Assembly (NCBI RefSeq): GCF_018613675.1
Contig: NZ_JAGGPQ010000024.1
Coordinates: 124,001-188,000, forward strand
Direction of reading: 5' to 3'
Source of the DNA: Arthrobacter sp. ISL-85
GTDB taxonomy: Bacteria; Actinomycetota; Actinomycetes; Actinomycetales; Micrococcaceae
DNA length: 64,000 nucleotides
Below are positions 53,901 to 63,737 of this stretch, one piece after another. Within the stretch, counting starts at the first letter, position 1, and every line of letters starts with the position of its first letter. The notes beneath the pieces were generated by a model. That model worked only from the letters and a program-made list of their open reading frames with translations. It made no database searches and was not told where the DNA came from. A program made the position numbers and the translations under genes.

Positions 53901-54953
53901 CTACAGGCCGGCGGCGATGGCGTCGCCCACGGCACTGGTACTGCGTGCGGTGCCGTCGCGCTTTTCGACGTCGGCAACCACTGCAGCTTCGATCCTGCGG
54001 GCAGCTTCCGTGTAGCCCAGGTGGTCCAGCAGGAGCGCCGCGGAGAGGATTGCCGCGGTGGGGTCTGCCTTGCCCTGGCCGGCGATGTCCGGCGCAGACC
54101 CATGGACCGGCTCGAACATGGATGGCGCGGTGCGGTCCATGTTGATGTTGCCGGAGGCGGCAAGGCCGATGCCGCCGGTGATGGCCGCGGCGAGGTCTGT
54201 GATGATGTCACCGAACAGGTTGTCAGTGACAATCACGTCGAAGCGGGACGGGTCAGTGACCATGAAAATGGTGGCGGCGTCCACGTGCAGGTAATCGTGG
54301 GTGACCTCGGGGAATTCCTGCGCCACGGCCTCGACGGTGCGCTTCCACAGGTGCCCGGCAAAGACCAGGACGTTGTGCTTGTGGACCAGGGTGACGTGCT
54401 TGCGTTCCCGCAGGCTGGCGCGGCGGAAGGCGTCGCGGACCACGCGCTCCACGCCGTGGGCCGTGTTCAGGGAGACCTCGGTGGCTACCTCATGCGGAGT
54501 ACCCGCGCGCAAGGTGCCGCCGTTGCCCACGTACGGGCCTTCGGTTCCTTCGCGCACCACGATGAAGTCAATAGTGCCGGGGTTGGCAAGCGGGCTGCCG
54601 ACCGTTCCGTAGAGCCGTGAAGGCCGCAGGTTGACGTAGTGGTCCAGGCTGAAGCGCAGCTTGAGGAGCAGCTCACGCTCAATGATTCCGGACGGGATCC
54701 GGGTATCGCCGGGAGCGGCCCCCACGGCGCCGAAGAGGATGGCATCGCGCGTCCTCAGGTCTGCCAGGACGTCATCCGGCAGGGTCTCCCCCGTGGCGAG
54801 CCAGTGCTCGGCGCCGAGTTCATAGTGCGTGGGCTTAAGTTCCACGCCCTCCGCCGCCACAGCCTTTTCCAGCACTTTGAGGGCCTCGGCAATGACTTCG
54901 GGCCCGATGCCGTCGCCGGGAATAACTGCAAGATCGATGGTGGATGCGCTCAT
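53901..54953 (-). CDS. leuB: 3-isopropylmalate dehydrogenase
   Basis: LeuB oxidatively decarboxylates 3-isopropylmalate in leucine synthesis, with NAD. It has 350 residues. LAVIPGDGIGPEVIAEALKV is the N-terminus. SPLANPGTIDFIVVREGTEG, VTDNLFGDIITDLAAAITGG and MFEPVHGSAPDIAGQGKADP are the family signatures. It is separated from leuCD by about 13 kb here, so leucine genes are not one operon. It lies upstream of ilvE on the same strand. Confidence 0.96.
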   Translation of the reverse strand: MSASTIDLAVIPGDGIGPEVIAEALKVLEKAVAAEGVELKPTHYELGAEHWLATGETLPDDVLADLRTRDAILFGAVGAAPGDTRIPSGIIERELLLKLRFSLDHYVNLRPSRLYGTVGSPLANPGTIDFIVVREGTEGPYVGNGGTLRAGTPHEVATEVSLNTAHGVERVVRDAFRRASLRERKHVTLVHKHNVLVFAGHLWKRTVEAVAQEFPEVTHDYLHVDAATIFMVTDPSRFDVIVTDNLFGDIITDLAAAITGGIGLAASGNINMDRTAPSMFEPVHGSAPDIAGQGKADPTAAILSAALLLDHLGYTEAARRIEAAVVADVEKRDGTARSTSAVGDAIAAGL

Positions 54954-55041
54954 GTTTTCAGGGTAGCCAAGACGACCACATAGTGGTCAAACCGTCTCAG
55001 GTTTTGGACAGGAGCGCGTCCGCCGAGGTTCTGCGGGGGTC

Positions 55042-56598
55042 CTACTCTGCGGGTTCCTCGAACTTCGGGAACACGGGGGTGGGGGCAGGCAGCGGGGTGC
55101 CTGGGACGATCGGCGTGGCGACGGCGGCGAACTGCCGTGCGTCGCCTTCGGCCTGGCCGAGCGCGTCCAGGAGTTGGGCAGCAGCGTCGGGCATGACCGG
55201 CTGTGCGAGGATGGCCACGATCCGCAGCACCTCCAGCGTTACGTACAGCACGGTGTTCATGCGTTCGACGTCGGTCTTCCGCAGCACCCAGGGCGCCTGC
55301 TCGGCGAAGTAGGCGTTGGTGTGGTGCAGCACCGCCCAGATGGCTTCCAGGGCGCGGCTGAATTCCTGCTTGTCGAACGCTGCCCGGGCGGCCTCAAGCA
55401 ACCCGTTCGCCTGCGCCAGGATGGCGTTGTCCTCGGCAGTGAAGGCTCCCGGCGCGGGCACGGCCGCATCACAGTTCTTGGCCACCATCGACAGGGAGCG
55501 CTGGGCAAGGTTGCCGAAGTTGTTTGCCAGGTCAGCGTTCATCCGGCCCACGATGGCCTCGTGGTTGTAGCTGCCGTCCGCACCGAACGGAACCTCGCGC
55601 AGGAAGAAGAACCGCACCTGGTCCAGGCCGTAGCGGGCAACGAAGTCCGCAGGAGCCACAACGTTGCCCAGGGACTTGGACATCTTGACGCCGTTGTTGT
55701 GCAGGAAGCCGTGGATCATGACCCGCTTGGGCAGTTCCAGCCCGGCACTCATTAGGAAAGCGGGCCAGTAGATCGCATGGAACCGGGAAATGTCCTTGCC
55801 GATGATGTGGACATCGGCAGGCCAGAACTTCCTGAACGTCTCCGAGTCCACGTCCGGGTACCCCACCCCGGTGAGGTAATTGGTGAGCGCGTCCACCCAG
55901 ACGTACATGACGTGCTTGTCATTGGCCGGGACCGGAACGCCCCAGTCGAAGGTGGTGCGGCTGATGGACAGGTCTTCCAAACCGCGTTTGACGAAACTGA
56001 CCACCTCGTTGAACCGGTACTGGGGAGCTCCGAACTCCGGGTGGGACTCGTACAGCGCCAGCAGTTTGTCCTGGTAGGCGGAGAGCCGGAAGAAGTAGCT
56101 CTCCTCCGCCGTCCACGTCACTTCGGTGTCCGTCTCTTTCGAGTAGCGCACGCCGTCGTCCTTCACCACCGTCTCATCCTCGGCATAGAAGGCCTCGTCG
56201 CGGACGGAGTACCAGCCCTCATATTTGTCGAGGTAGATGTCGCCGTTGGCCTCCATCTTCTTCCAGAGCGCCTGCGAGGCAGCGTAGTGGTCCTCGTCGG
56301 TGGTCCGGATGAAGCGGTCGTAGCTGATCCCCAGGGCGGAGTGCGCGGCCTTGTAGACCTCCGCGTTCCGGTTCACCAGCTCCTTGGGAGTAATCCCTTC
56401 CTTTTCCGCCGCCTGGGCGATCTTCATCCCGTGCTCGTCCGTGCCGGTCAGGAACATCACGTCATAGCCGTCCAGGCGCTTGAAGCGCGCCATGGCATCG
56501 GTGGCGATGTACTCGTAGGCGTGGCCGATGTGCGGCACGCCGTTGGGGTAGGTGATGGCCGTGGTGATGTAGAACGGCGTTTTCTCTGGAGCAGTCAC
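55042..56598 (-). CDS. metG: methionine--tRNA ligase
   Basis: This class I synthetase for methionine is 518 residues from GTG. ITYPNGVPHIGHAYEYIATD is the HIGH motif and GVKMSKSLGNVV the KMSKS loop. There is no zinc-knuckle Cys set after VMFLTGTDEHGMKIAQ, so it is the Cys-poor subtype. There is no C-terminal tRNA-binding (EMAP) domain, which makes this the short form. It lies downstream of the ABC ATPase gene, 36 bases away. Confidence 0.96.
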   Translation of the reverse strand: MTAPEKTPFYITTAITYPNGVPHIGHAYEYIATDAMARFKRLDGYDVMFLTGTDEHGMKIAQAAEKEGITPKELVNRNAEVYKAAHSALGISYDRFIRTTDEDHYAASQALWKKMEANGDIYLDKYEGWYSVRDEAFYAEDETVVKDDGVRYSKETDTEVTWTAEESYFFRLSAYQDKLLALYESHPEFGAPQYRFNEVVSFVKRGLEDLSISRTTFDWGVPVPANDKHVMYVWVDALTNYLTGVGYPDVDSETFRKFWPADVHIIGKDISRFHAIYWPAFLMSAGLELPKRVMIHGFLHNNGVKMSKSLGNVVAPADFVARYGLDQVRFFFLREVPFGADGSYNHEAIVGRMNADLANNFGNLAQRSLSMVAKNCDAAVPAPGAFTAEDNAILAQANGLLEAARAAFDKQEFSRALEAIWAVLHHTNAYFAEQAPWVLRKTDVERMNTVLYVTLEVLRIVAILAQPVMPDAAAQLLDALGQAEGDARQFAAVATPIVPGTPLPAPTPVFPKFEEPAE

Positions 56599-56634
56599 GT
56601 TCGGACGGTTACCTTCGGTGCGTAAGGGGGCGGG

Positions 56635-57390
56635 TTAGATCAGTTCTGTCAGGGTATCGCTCAGCCGGACCAGTTCGTGGTCGTGCGAGGCCACCAGGAC
56701 CGCGATCCCGTCAGAGGTGGTGTCCTTCAGGATGCTGATGATGCGGTTGGCGGATGCGCGGTCCAGGCTGGCGGTGGGCTCATCCACCACCAGGACCCTG
56801 GTGCCCAGGATCAGTGCGCGGGCGATCGCCACACGCTGCCGTTCACCACCGGAGAGCTGGGCGGGACGGTGCCGCATGCGGCGGCCCAGGCCCACCAGGT
56901 CCAGCAGGTCCTTGGCCATGTCCCGCCGTTGCTCCACTTCGCCGTCCGGAACAGCGGGCAGGAGGACGTTCTCCAGGGCGCTCATGCCGTCGATCAAAGC
57001 GCCGCCCTGGTCGACGTACCCGATCAAGGCACGACGGCGGTCGGCGATTTCGTCGTCGCCCATGCTTTCGAGGGAATCACCTTCCCAGAACACGCGCCCC
57101 GAGGTGGGCAGGGTGAGTCCCGCGCCGACCGTCAGGATGCTTGTCTTGCCGGAACCGCTTCGGCCGGCAACGCAGTGCATCTCGCCGGCGTGCAGGGTCA
57201 GGTCAAAGCCCTCCACTACGCTCACGGCCTCGGCGCCGCCCTTTCCGCCGCCGTAGCGGATGGTGATGTCGCGCATCTCCAGTGGGGTGGCGTGGTCGGC
57301 CGACTTAACGAGTGTGTTGGCCCGGGTCTGCAGGGGGACCTCGTTGGAGCCGCTCCTGCGGCTGCGCTGGACGTTCGTCGGGTTTGTCAT
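56635..57390 (-). CDS. ABC transporter ATP-binding protein
   Basis: A LolD/MacB-type ATPase of 250 residues, the partner of the large FtsX-type permease upstream. Walker A is GRSGSGKTS, the signature LSGGERQRVAIARALI, Walker B VLVVDEPTASLD, and the switch His is in VASHDHELV. ATG at 57390 overlaps the permease stop in ATGA. A longer frame reaches 57423. The short N-terminal extension (MTNPTNVQRSRRSGSNEV) is basic. The likely role is energising export or extracytoplasmic work. Confidence 0.93.
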   Translation of the reverse strand: MTNPTNVQRSRRSGSNEVPLQTRANTLVKSADHATPLEMRDITIRYGGGKGGAEAVSVVEGFDLTLHAGEMHCVAGRSGSGKTSILTVGAGLTLPTSGRVFWEGDSLESMGDDEIADRRRALIGYVDQGGALIDGMSALENVLLPAVPDGEVEQRRDMAKDLLDLVGLGRRMRHRPAQLSGGERQRVAIARALILGTRVLVVDEPTASLDRASANRIISILKDTTSDGIAVLVASHDHELVRLSDTLTELI

Positions 57391-60185
57391 TGGACCACTT
57401 TCGTTGCAATCGGTATCCAGCAAATTACAGCCACCAGGCCGGCCACGGCAGCCCAGATGGCCGCGTAGGGAGCCAGCAGCAGGCCGATGCCAAGGGCGCC
57501 CAGCACGCCCAGCGGCAGGGCCACGGTTCCCACCAGGGCGTTTTCAAACAACCGGACCTGGCGGAGCATGTCTGGGTTCCAGCCCATGGCCTGGAGGATG
57601 CCCAGGTACTGCCGCTTGGCGTTGAGCTCGAATCGTCCCGTCACCAGGGTGAGCACCAGCCCCACGGCCACGCCGGCAAGCGCCAGCAGGATGCTTGGCA
57701 GCGTCACGCTGGCTGCGGCCAAACCGCTGAGGGCACTTGCACCCGCTGCGCGCGGAATGTCGATCAGCAGGGCGATCAGGCCACCCACGGCGGCACCGAA
57801 GACGCCCACCGCGACGGCCAGCGACAAGGTGTTGAACTTGTTGGTGCTCAGCTGGCGGTTGGCGAAGGTCAGTGGGGAATCGACCGGAATGAGGCGTTCA
57901 TCGTGCTGTGGCTCCTGGTCGATCTCGTCGCGGTGGCGGAGTTGCCGGGCGGCAAACAGAGCCGCACCGCAGTACAGCACCAGGACTGCCGCGCACACCA
58001 GTGCCGTGGCAAGGCTCCAGCTCAGCAGGCTCAGCACGATGCCCGCGGCGGCAAGGAGCACGGCCCCGACGCCGAATTCCTCAAGCACCCAGCTGCGGAT
58101 CCGCCGCTGGGTCCAGCCCATGGCCCGTAGGGTTCCGGCCTCACTCCGGCGTTTGCGGATGTAGCTCACGGTAGAGGCGCCCGTGAGCAGGGCTGCTCCG
58201 CACAGGGTGAGGAAAAGCAGGGTGATGTTGGTGCCGGAAAGGGCGCCGGTCACGGCCTCGGCAGCGTTCTGCCGGACCCATGACTGTTTGACCGTGCCGA
58301 GCGCCGATTCCTTGCCGGCTCCATCCTTGGAGTAGCCGGGCACGAAAATGCTGGTGTCCTCACGGGCCGAACCGGCCACGACGGTGGCGTCCAGGCCCAT
58401 GTCCCGGATTTCGGCGGCGAGCTTTTCCACCTCGGGCTGGGCATCCTTCCAGCTGCCCGGTGCCTTGGCGCGGACGCGGACGGCATCGATGACTGCGGCG
58501 TTCTGCTTATAGCCGCGTGCGGCGGCCAGGCCGTAATAGTCCGTGATGGCACCGGCGGACTGGCCGGCCAGCCCGGTGGCGCTCAGCGAAGGCTTCAGGT
58601 CTGCTGCCGGAACGTCCTTGCCGGAGGCGTCCTTGGTCAGGGTGAACGGCGTGGGGTCGTACCCGCCCAGCGGAAGCTTGTTGACGTCGCCGGAGGCTGC
58701 CTCCACCGCGGCGGGGTCGAACGTGCCGTAGACCATTGGCAGCGGCGTTGCCGCCTGCTGCTGGCCGGTGGGCAGGTTGTCCCGGTACGACCGCTCATCC
58801 ACGGGATCACGCTGGGTCTGGTCGACAGGTGCGCCGTTGGCGGCCTTGTCCGGCAGGCGGTTGACGGTAACCCATTCGCCGGGCACAGCCGTCTTATCAA
58901 CGGCGCCGTTGGAGGCCGTGCCGCCGTCCGTGTACTTGGGGGCGCCTGCGAAGGCAGTGCTCCACTTGGCCGGCGAGTAGAGGCCCGGGTTGAAGTTGCC
59001 GTTGCTGCCCAGCAGGGACGAGTGGTCGGTGGATCCCGGCCAGGACAAAGTGAAAGGGTCCTTTGAAACGAAGGGCAGGTAATCCTTGCCCAGGGACTTC
59101 GAAACGGTGCCGACGTCCTTGACTACCTTGCCGGCGTCGTCGATCTCTTCGATCTTGACGTTGTACTTCAGGTCCAGTGACGTGCCGGAACGGACGATCA
59201 GCGGAACGGCCTGTGAGCCGCTGGTCAGCTGGCCGTTGCGCTTGGCCTGCTGGTACTGGGTCATCAAGGGCGCCCAGTACTTGAGCTTGACGCCCAGGAA
59301 GTCCGGTCCTTCCTGAAGCTGGTCCATGCTGATGCCCTTGGTGAAAAGCCCTTCCAGGTAGCGGCCCACCGCGCCGGCGTCACGCGCGTCAGCGGGCGGC
59401 GCCTTTTCCAGCGGAGCCAGGAAGTCGCCGGCCGAGCCCAGCAGTGCCCTTTCAGCGGCAGGGTCAACAGCCACCACGGATTCTGTGACCTCAGGGGCAG
59501 GCGGCAGTGCCACGGAGAGGTTGAAGAGGTTGTGCTCTGAGCCGCCGGCCGGAGCGGGGAACTTAATGCCGGTCTCCCCTGCCGGGGCAGCGATGCGGAT
59601 GCTGCTGCCGCCCGGGGCCTTCTCCTCCACGAGCCGGGCTTTGCCCAGGGTGCCCTCGGCCGTGGTCTTGAAGAGGGTCTGCTCGGAGTTTCCGTCGGAG
59701 CTGACCGCGCTGGCGGTGAGCCGGTACTTCTTGGCGGTATCGGTCAGCACGGACTCAGCCGCGGGCCATTTGTCCGGGGCGGTTGCGCCCGCCGCCTGGT
59801 CCGCCGTTGCCGTGCCGGCCAAGCCAGCGTTGTAGCCGAGGTAGTCCATGGCGTCCAGGCGGGGCGTCTCGAGGTTCTGGGTGACGCGGGAGACCAGGCT
59901 GATGGGGGCGGCCACGGAGGTGCCGGGCAGCTTCTTGATGGAGTCCAGCTGGTCGAAACCGATGCCGCCCGCGCCGTTGGCGATCTCAGGCTGCAGCAGT
60001 GCCCCGGAAGGCGCCTTGGCCTGGACCAGGATGTCGTAGAGCCCCCTCGAGTTTTCATCAACCGTCCGGTTGAGCGCAGCCTGTGACTGACTTTGGACAA
60101 GGACCGACAAGCACATGGCTGCGATCAGAATGGCCGCGGTCAACAGCAGCACCCTGCTTCTGATGAACCTCTGGACGGCGTTCAT
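57387..60185 (-). CDS. FtsX-type ABC permease with very large extracytoplasmic domain
   Basis: A permease of 932 residues. One membrane helix is at the N-terminus (LLLTAAILIAAMCLSVLV). A Gly/Pro/Ala-rich extracytoplasmic region of roughly 600 residues follows. Two FtsX-type groups of helices close the protein (LLFLTLCGAALLTGASTVSY; SRDE-type RAMGWTQRRIRSWVLEEF; LAVAVGVFGAAVGGLIALL; LGVLGALGIGLLLAPYAAIW). The pattern resembles the MacB/FtsX family but with an outsized ectodomain. The ATG at 60185 follows GGGAG. The cargo is unknown; wall or lipoprotein handling is only a guess. Confidence 0.87.
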   Translation of the reverse strand: MNAVQRFIRSRVLLLTAAILIAAMCLSVLVQSQSQAALNRTVDENSRGLYDILVQAKAPSGALLQPEIANGAGGIGFDQLDSIKKLPGTSVAAPISLVSRVTQNLETPRLDAMDYLGYNAGLAGTATADQAAGATAPDKWPAAESVLTDTAKKYRLTASAVSSDGNSEQTLFKTTAEGTLGKARLVEEKAPGGSSIRIAAPAGETGIKFPAPAGGSEHNLFNLSVALPPAPEVTESVVAVDPAAERALLGSAGDFLAPLEKAPPADARDAGAVGRYLEGLFTKGISMDQLQEGPDFLGVKLKYWAPLMTQYQQAKRNGQLTSGSQAVPLIVRSGTSLDLKYNVKIEEIDDAGKVVKDVGTVSKSLGKDYLPFVSKDPFTLSWPGSTDHSSLLGSNGNFNPGLYSPAKWSTAFAGAPKYTDGGTASNGAVDKTAVPGEWVTVNRLPDKAANGAPVDQTQRDPVDERSYRDNLPTGQQQAATPLPMVYGTFDPAAVEAASGDVNKLPLGGYDPTPFTLTKDASGKDVPAADLKPSLSATGLAGQSAGAITDYYGLAAARGYKQNAAVIDAVRVRAKAPGSWKDAQPEVEKLAAEIRDMGLDATVVAGSAREDTSIFVPGYSKDGAGKESALGTVKQSWVRQNAAEAVTGALSGTNITLLFLTLCGAALLTGASTVSYIRKRRSEAGTLRAMGWTQRRIRSWVLEEFGVGAVLLAAAGIVLSLLSWSLATALVCAAVLVLYCGAALFAARQLRHRDEIDQEPQHDERLIPVDSPLTFANRQLSTNKFNTLSLAVAVGVFGAAVGGLIALLIDIPRAAGASALSGLAAASVTLPSILLALAGVAVGLVLTLVTGRFELNAKRQYLGILQAMGWNPDMLRQVRLFENALVGTVALPLGVLGALGIGLLLAPYAAIWAAVAGLVAVICWIPIATKVVQ

Positions 60186-60398
60186 GGAACTCCCTGAAAC
60201 CTGGATTGCGTGCGCACAACTATGTCCGCCCGGCGTTGACATGGACTTGGGCGGACGGATGTGCAAAAGGTATTGGCCGGCCTGCCGGGCGGGTCCTGAG
60301 ACGGGACCACACCATTTAAGCAGACCGGCCAATCATACGTGGCCGCGCCGGGACGCGCCGAGCGGACGCCGGTTCTACGGCGTTTCCCCGCGGGAGTT

Positions 60399-61988
60399 CT
60401 AGTCCTCCAGGTCCACTTCACGGACCATTTCAGCGCCAATGCCGGCCTTGATGGCATCCAGCACCTGCTGGGGTACGGAGCTGTCGATGGTCAAGAGCGC
60501 AAGGACCTGGCCGCCCTCGTTGGAACGGGCCACCTGCATGCCGGCGATGTTGATGTTGTTCATGCCCAGGATGTGGCCGATGGTACCGATCACGCCGGGA
60601 CGGTCGGTGTAGGCAACCACCACCAGGTGCTCGCTGATGGGGATCTCGACTTCGAAGCCGTTGATGCCCACAAGCTTCTCGATTTGCTTGGGTCCCGTCA
60701 GGGTGCCTGCCACGGAGATCTGGCTGCCGTCGCTGAGGGCGCCGCGCAGCGTAAGGACGTTGCGGTAGGACTCAGTCTCCGGCGTGGTGATGAGGCGGAC
60801 GTTGATGCCCCGTTGTTCGGCGATCACCGGAGCGTTGACGTAGGAAACCTGTTCGGTCACGACGTCGGCGAAAATGCCCTTGAGTGCCGCCAGTTCCAGC
60901 ACCTTGACGTCGAGGGAGGAGATCTCACCGGCCACCTCGACATCGAACTGGGTCAGGGAGTCGTGGGTCAGCGCGGTGAAGATGCGGCCCAGCTTCTCGA
61001 TGAGCGGGATGCCGGGACGGACGTCCGGGGCGATGACGCCGCCGGCGACGTTGACGGCGTCCGGTACCAGTTCGCCAGCGAGGGCCAGTCGGACGGACTT
61101 GGCTACGGAAACGCCGGCCTTTTCCTGGGCTTCATCGGTGGAGGCGCCCAGGTGCGGGGTCACCACGACGTTGTCGAGCTTGAAGAACGGCAGGTCCGTG
61201 CTGGGCTCCTTGGCGAAGACGTCCACGCCGGCCCCGGCGATCTCACCGTCCTGGAGGGCGGTGAAGAGGGCTTCCTCGTCCACCAGGCCGCCGCGGGCCA
61301 CGTTCACTACATACGCGGTCTTCTTCATCTTCCTGAAGGCGTCTGTGCCCAGCATCCCCACGGTCTCGGGTGTCTTGGGCATGTGGATGGTGATGAAATC
61401 GGACTGGGCCAGGAGCTCGTCCAAGGTGACCAGCTGCACGCCCAGCTGCGCGGCACGGGCCGAGGTGACGTAGGGGTCGTAGGCCAGGATCTTGGTGTCG
61501 AATCCCTTGAGCCGGGCCGCGACCAGGGCACCGATGCGGCCCAGGCCGATGATGCCGATTTTCTTTTCGAACAGCTCGATGCCGGTGTACTTGGAGCGCT
61601 TCCATTCGCCGTCCTTGAGGGCCGCGCTGGCCTGCGGGATGTGGCGGGCAAGGCTGAGGATGTGGCCCACGGTGAGTTCGGCGGCGGACACAATGTTGGA
61701 CGTGGGGGCGTTGACCACCATGACGCCGGCCTGGGTGGCGGCCTTGATGTCCACGTTGTCCAGGCCCACGCCGGCGCGGGCAATGACCTTGAGGTTCTTG
61801 GCCGCGGCGATGGCTTCGGCGTCCACCTGGGTGGCGGAGCGGACCAGGATGGCGTCTACGTCACTGATTGCCGAGAGCAGCTGGGAACGGTCGGCGCCGT
61901 CGGTCTGGCGGATTTCAAAGTCCGGGCCAAGGGCCTCGACGGTGGCGGGGGAAAGTTCTTCGGCGAGCAGTACTACGGGTTTTGACAC
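60399..61988 (-). CDS. serA: D-3-phosphoglycerate dehydrogenase
   Basis: SerA oxidises 3-phosphoglycerate in the first step of serine synthesis. It has 529 residues from GTG. The nucleotide motif GIIGLGRIGALVAARL is followed by YVVNVARGGLVDEEAL and VTPHLGASTDEAQEKAG. The protein is of the long type, with an intervening domain and a C-terminal ACT domain (VVAYTDRPGVIGTIGHILGM) that senses serine. It follows ilvC with a hairpin between them. Confidence 0.97.
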   Translation of the reverse strand: MSKPVVLLAEELSPATVEALGPDFEIRQTDGADRSQLLSAISDVDAILVRSATQVDAEAIAAAKNLKVIARAGVGLDNVDIKAATQAGVMVVNAPTSNIVSAAELTVGHILSLARHIPQASAALKDGEWKRSKYTGIELFEKKIGIIGLGRIGALVAARLKGFDTKILAYDPYVTSARAAQLGVQLVTLDELLAQSDFITIHMPKTPETVGMLGTDAFRKMKKTAYVVNVARGGLVDEEALFTALQDGEIAGAGVDVFAKEPSTDLPFFKLDNVVVTPHLGASTDEAQEKAGVSVAKSVRLALAGELVPDAVNVAGGVIAPDVRPGIPLIEKLGRIFTALTHDSLTQFDVEVAGEISSLDVKVLELAALKGIFADVVTEQVSYVNAPVIAEQRGINVRLITTPETESYRNVLTLRGALSDGSQISVAGTLTGPKQIEKLVGINGFEVEIPISEHLVVVAYTDRPGVIGTIGHILGMNNINIAGMQVARSNEGGQVLALLTIDSSVPQQVLDAIKAGIGAEMVREVDLED

Positions 61989-62042
61989 GGCTGATCCTCT
62001 GCGTTGCAGTCCTGGGGATGGAACAAGTCTAGGCCGACGGAA

Positions 62043-62078
62043 AGGCCGGGCTCACATTGTTAAGCGTGAACCCGGCCT
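62043..62078 (-). terminator. hairpin terminator after ilvC
   Basis: Outer 8-bp stem AGGCCGGG/CCCGGCCT (62043-62050 with 62071-62078), a mismatch, then four more pairs around an AT-rich loop. In the minus direction it is followed by TTT. It separates ilvC from serA. Confidence 0.6.
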
Positions 62079-62112
62079 CACTGTTGGCGTCTATGTGGTT
62101 GCGTTGGCAGCC

Positions 62113-63138
62113 TTAGCGGGCTGCAGAGCCTTCCACGTAGTCAACGTCCTGCTGCTGCCAGGAGAACAGGGAGCGCAGCTCGCGGCCAACGGCCTCAATG
62201 GGGTGCTGCTCTGCCTTGGCGCGCAGTTCCTTGAACTCCACGCCGCCGTTGTCCTGGTCCTCGATGAAGCGCTTGGCGAAGGCTCCGGACTGGATGTCGG
62301 CGAGGACGGCCTTCATGTTTTCCTTCACCTCGGGGGTGATGACGCGCGGGCCCGAGACGTAGTCGCCGTACTCTGCGGTATCGGAAACGCTCCAGCGCTG
62401 CTTGGCGATGCCGCCTTCCCACATGAGGTCAACGATCAGCTTGAGCTCGTGCAGCACCTCGAAGTAGGCGATCTGCGGCTGGTAGCCAGCCTCGGTCAGG
62501 GTCTCGAAGCCGTACTGGATGAGCTGGGAGACACCACCGCACAGGACGGACTGCTCGCCGAACAGGTCGGTTTCGGTTTCCTCGGTAAAGGTTGTCTTGA
62601 TGACGCCTGCGCGGGTGCCGCCGATGGCCTTGGCGTAGGACTTGGCCAGCTCCCAGGCGTTGCCGGAAGCGTCCTGCTCCACGGCGATGATGTCGGGGAT
62701 GCCGCGGCCGGCTTCGAACTCGCGGCGGACGGTGTGGCCGGGAGCCTTCGGTGCCACCAGGATGACGTCCACGCCTTCCGGTGCCTGGATGTAGCCGAAG
62801 CGGATGTTGAAGCCGTGGGCGAAGGCCAGGGCCTTGCCGGGGGTCAGCTTGTCCTTGATGGAGTCGTTGTAGATCGCGCGCTGGTGCTGGTCCGGCGCCA
62901 GGATCATGATGACGTCGGCCCATTCGGCGGCGTCGGCAACGTTCTTGACCGTGAAGCCTGCATCCTCGGCCTTGGCGGTCGACTTGGAGCCTTCCTTCAG
63001 GGCGATGACGACCTCGACGCCGGAATCGCGCAGGTTGAGCGCGTGGGCGTGGCCCTGGGAACCGTAGCCAACGATGGCAACCTTGCGGCCCTGGATGATC
63101 GAGAGATCGGCGTCGTCGTCGTAGAACATTTCAGTCAC
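62113..63138 (-). CDS. ilvC: ketol-acid reductoisomerase
   Basis: IlvC isomerises and reduces acetolactate with NADPH in isoleucine and valine synthesis. It has 341 residues, the class I length. GRKVAIVGYGSQGHAHALNL is the NADP site and VAPKAPGHTVRREF follows. Metal ligands lie in TDLFGEQSVLCGG and YFEVLHELKLIVDLM. The GTG at 63138 follows AGGAG by eight bases; an ATG three codons later is possible. It is downstream of ilvN. Confidence 0.97.
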   Translation of the reverse strand: MTEMFYDDDADLSIIQGRKVAIVGYGSQGHAHALNLRDSGVEVVIALKEGSKSTAKAEDAGFTVKNVADAAEWADVIMILAPDQHQRAIYNDSIKDKLTPGKALAFAHGFNIRFGYIQAPEGVDVILVAPKAPGHTVRREFEAGRGIPDIIAVEQDASGNAWELAKSYAKAIGGTRAGVIKTTFTEETETDLFGEQSVLCGGVSQLIQYGFETLTEAGYQPQIAYFEVLHELKLIVDLMWEGGIAKQRWSVSDTAEYGDYVSGPRVITPEVKENMKAVLADIQSGAFAKRFIEDQDNGGVEFKELRAKAEQHPIEAVGRELRSLFSWQQQDVDYVEGSAAR

Positions 63139-63222
63139 TTGCGTAACTCCTCTTGAGTGGTTGTAAAAAGTGGTCTTGCGGTGCTGCGGTTACGGGCGCG
63201 TGGTCCCGCCTGGGCGCAATGC

Positions 63223-63735
63223 CTAGGCGGAGCGGAGCGCCCGGTCACTCATGGAGCGGGATCCCCGTCCAACGGCCAGGGTGCCGGACTGCACAATTTC
63301 GCGGATGCCGAAGGGCTCCAGCACTGAGAGCAGGGCTGTGAGCTTTTCGGGGTGGCCGGTGGCTTCAATGACGACGGAGTCGGTAGAGACGTCGACCACT
63401 GAAGCGCGGAACAGGTCTGCAGCTTGGGTTACCTGCAGGCGTGTTGCGGCATCCGCACGTACCTTGACCAGGATGTGGTCGCGCTGTACGGAAGATTCGG
63501 GGGTGAGCTCAACGATCTTGATGACGTTGACCAGTTTGTTGAGCTGCTTGGTGACCTGCTCGATGAGGTCGCCGTCGGCGTCGACCACTACCGTCATGCG
63601 GGACACACCCGGCACTTCAGTGGGGCCAACGGCGAGGGAGTTGATGTTGAAGGCGCGGCGGGCGAAGAGGCTGGCCACGCGGGTCAGGACGCCGGGCTTG
63701 TCCTCAACCAGGACGGAAAGTGTGTGGCGGCTCAT
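63223..63735 (-). CDS. ilvN: acetolactate synthase small (regulatory) subunit
   Basis: The regulatory subunit of acetohydroxyacid synthase, which mediates valine feedback inhibition. It has 170 residues from ATG at 63735 (MSRHTLSVLVEDKPGVLTRV). An ACT domain (ARRAFNINSLAVGPTEVPG) occupies the N-terminal half and the C-terminal subdomain follows. GGAAG precedes the ATG. It begins 2 bases after the ilvB stop and precedes ilvC, giving ilvB-ilvN-ilvC. Confidence 0.96.
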   Translation of the reverse strand: MSRHTLSVLVEDKPGVLTRVASLFARRAFNINSLAVGPTEVPGVSRMTVVVDADGDLIEQVTKQLNKLVNVIKIVELTPESSVQRDHILVKVRADAATRLQVTQAADLFRASVVDVSTDSVVIEATGHPEKLTALLSVLEPFGIREIVQSGTLAVGRGSRSMSDRALRSA

Positions 63736-63737
63736 GC

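Noticed and set aside
60186..60398. Weak hairpins between serA and the permease as a terminator or riboswitch
   Set aside because: Stems are short and no known riboswitch core is present.
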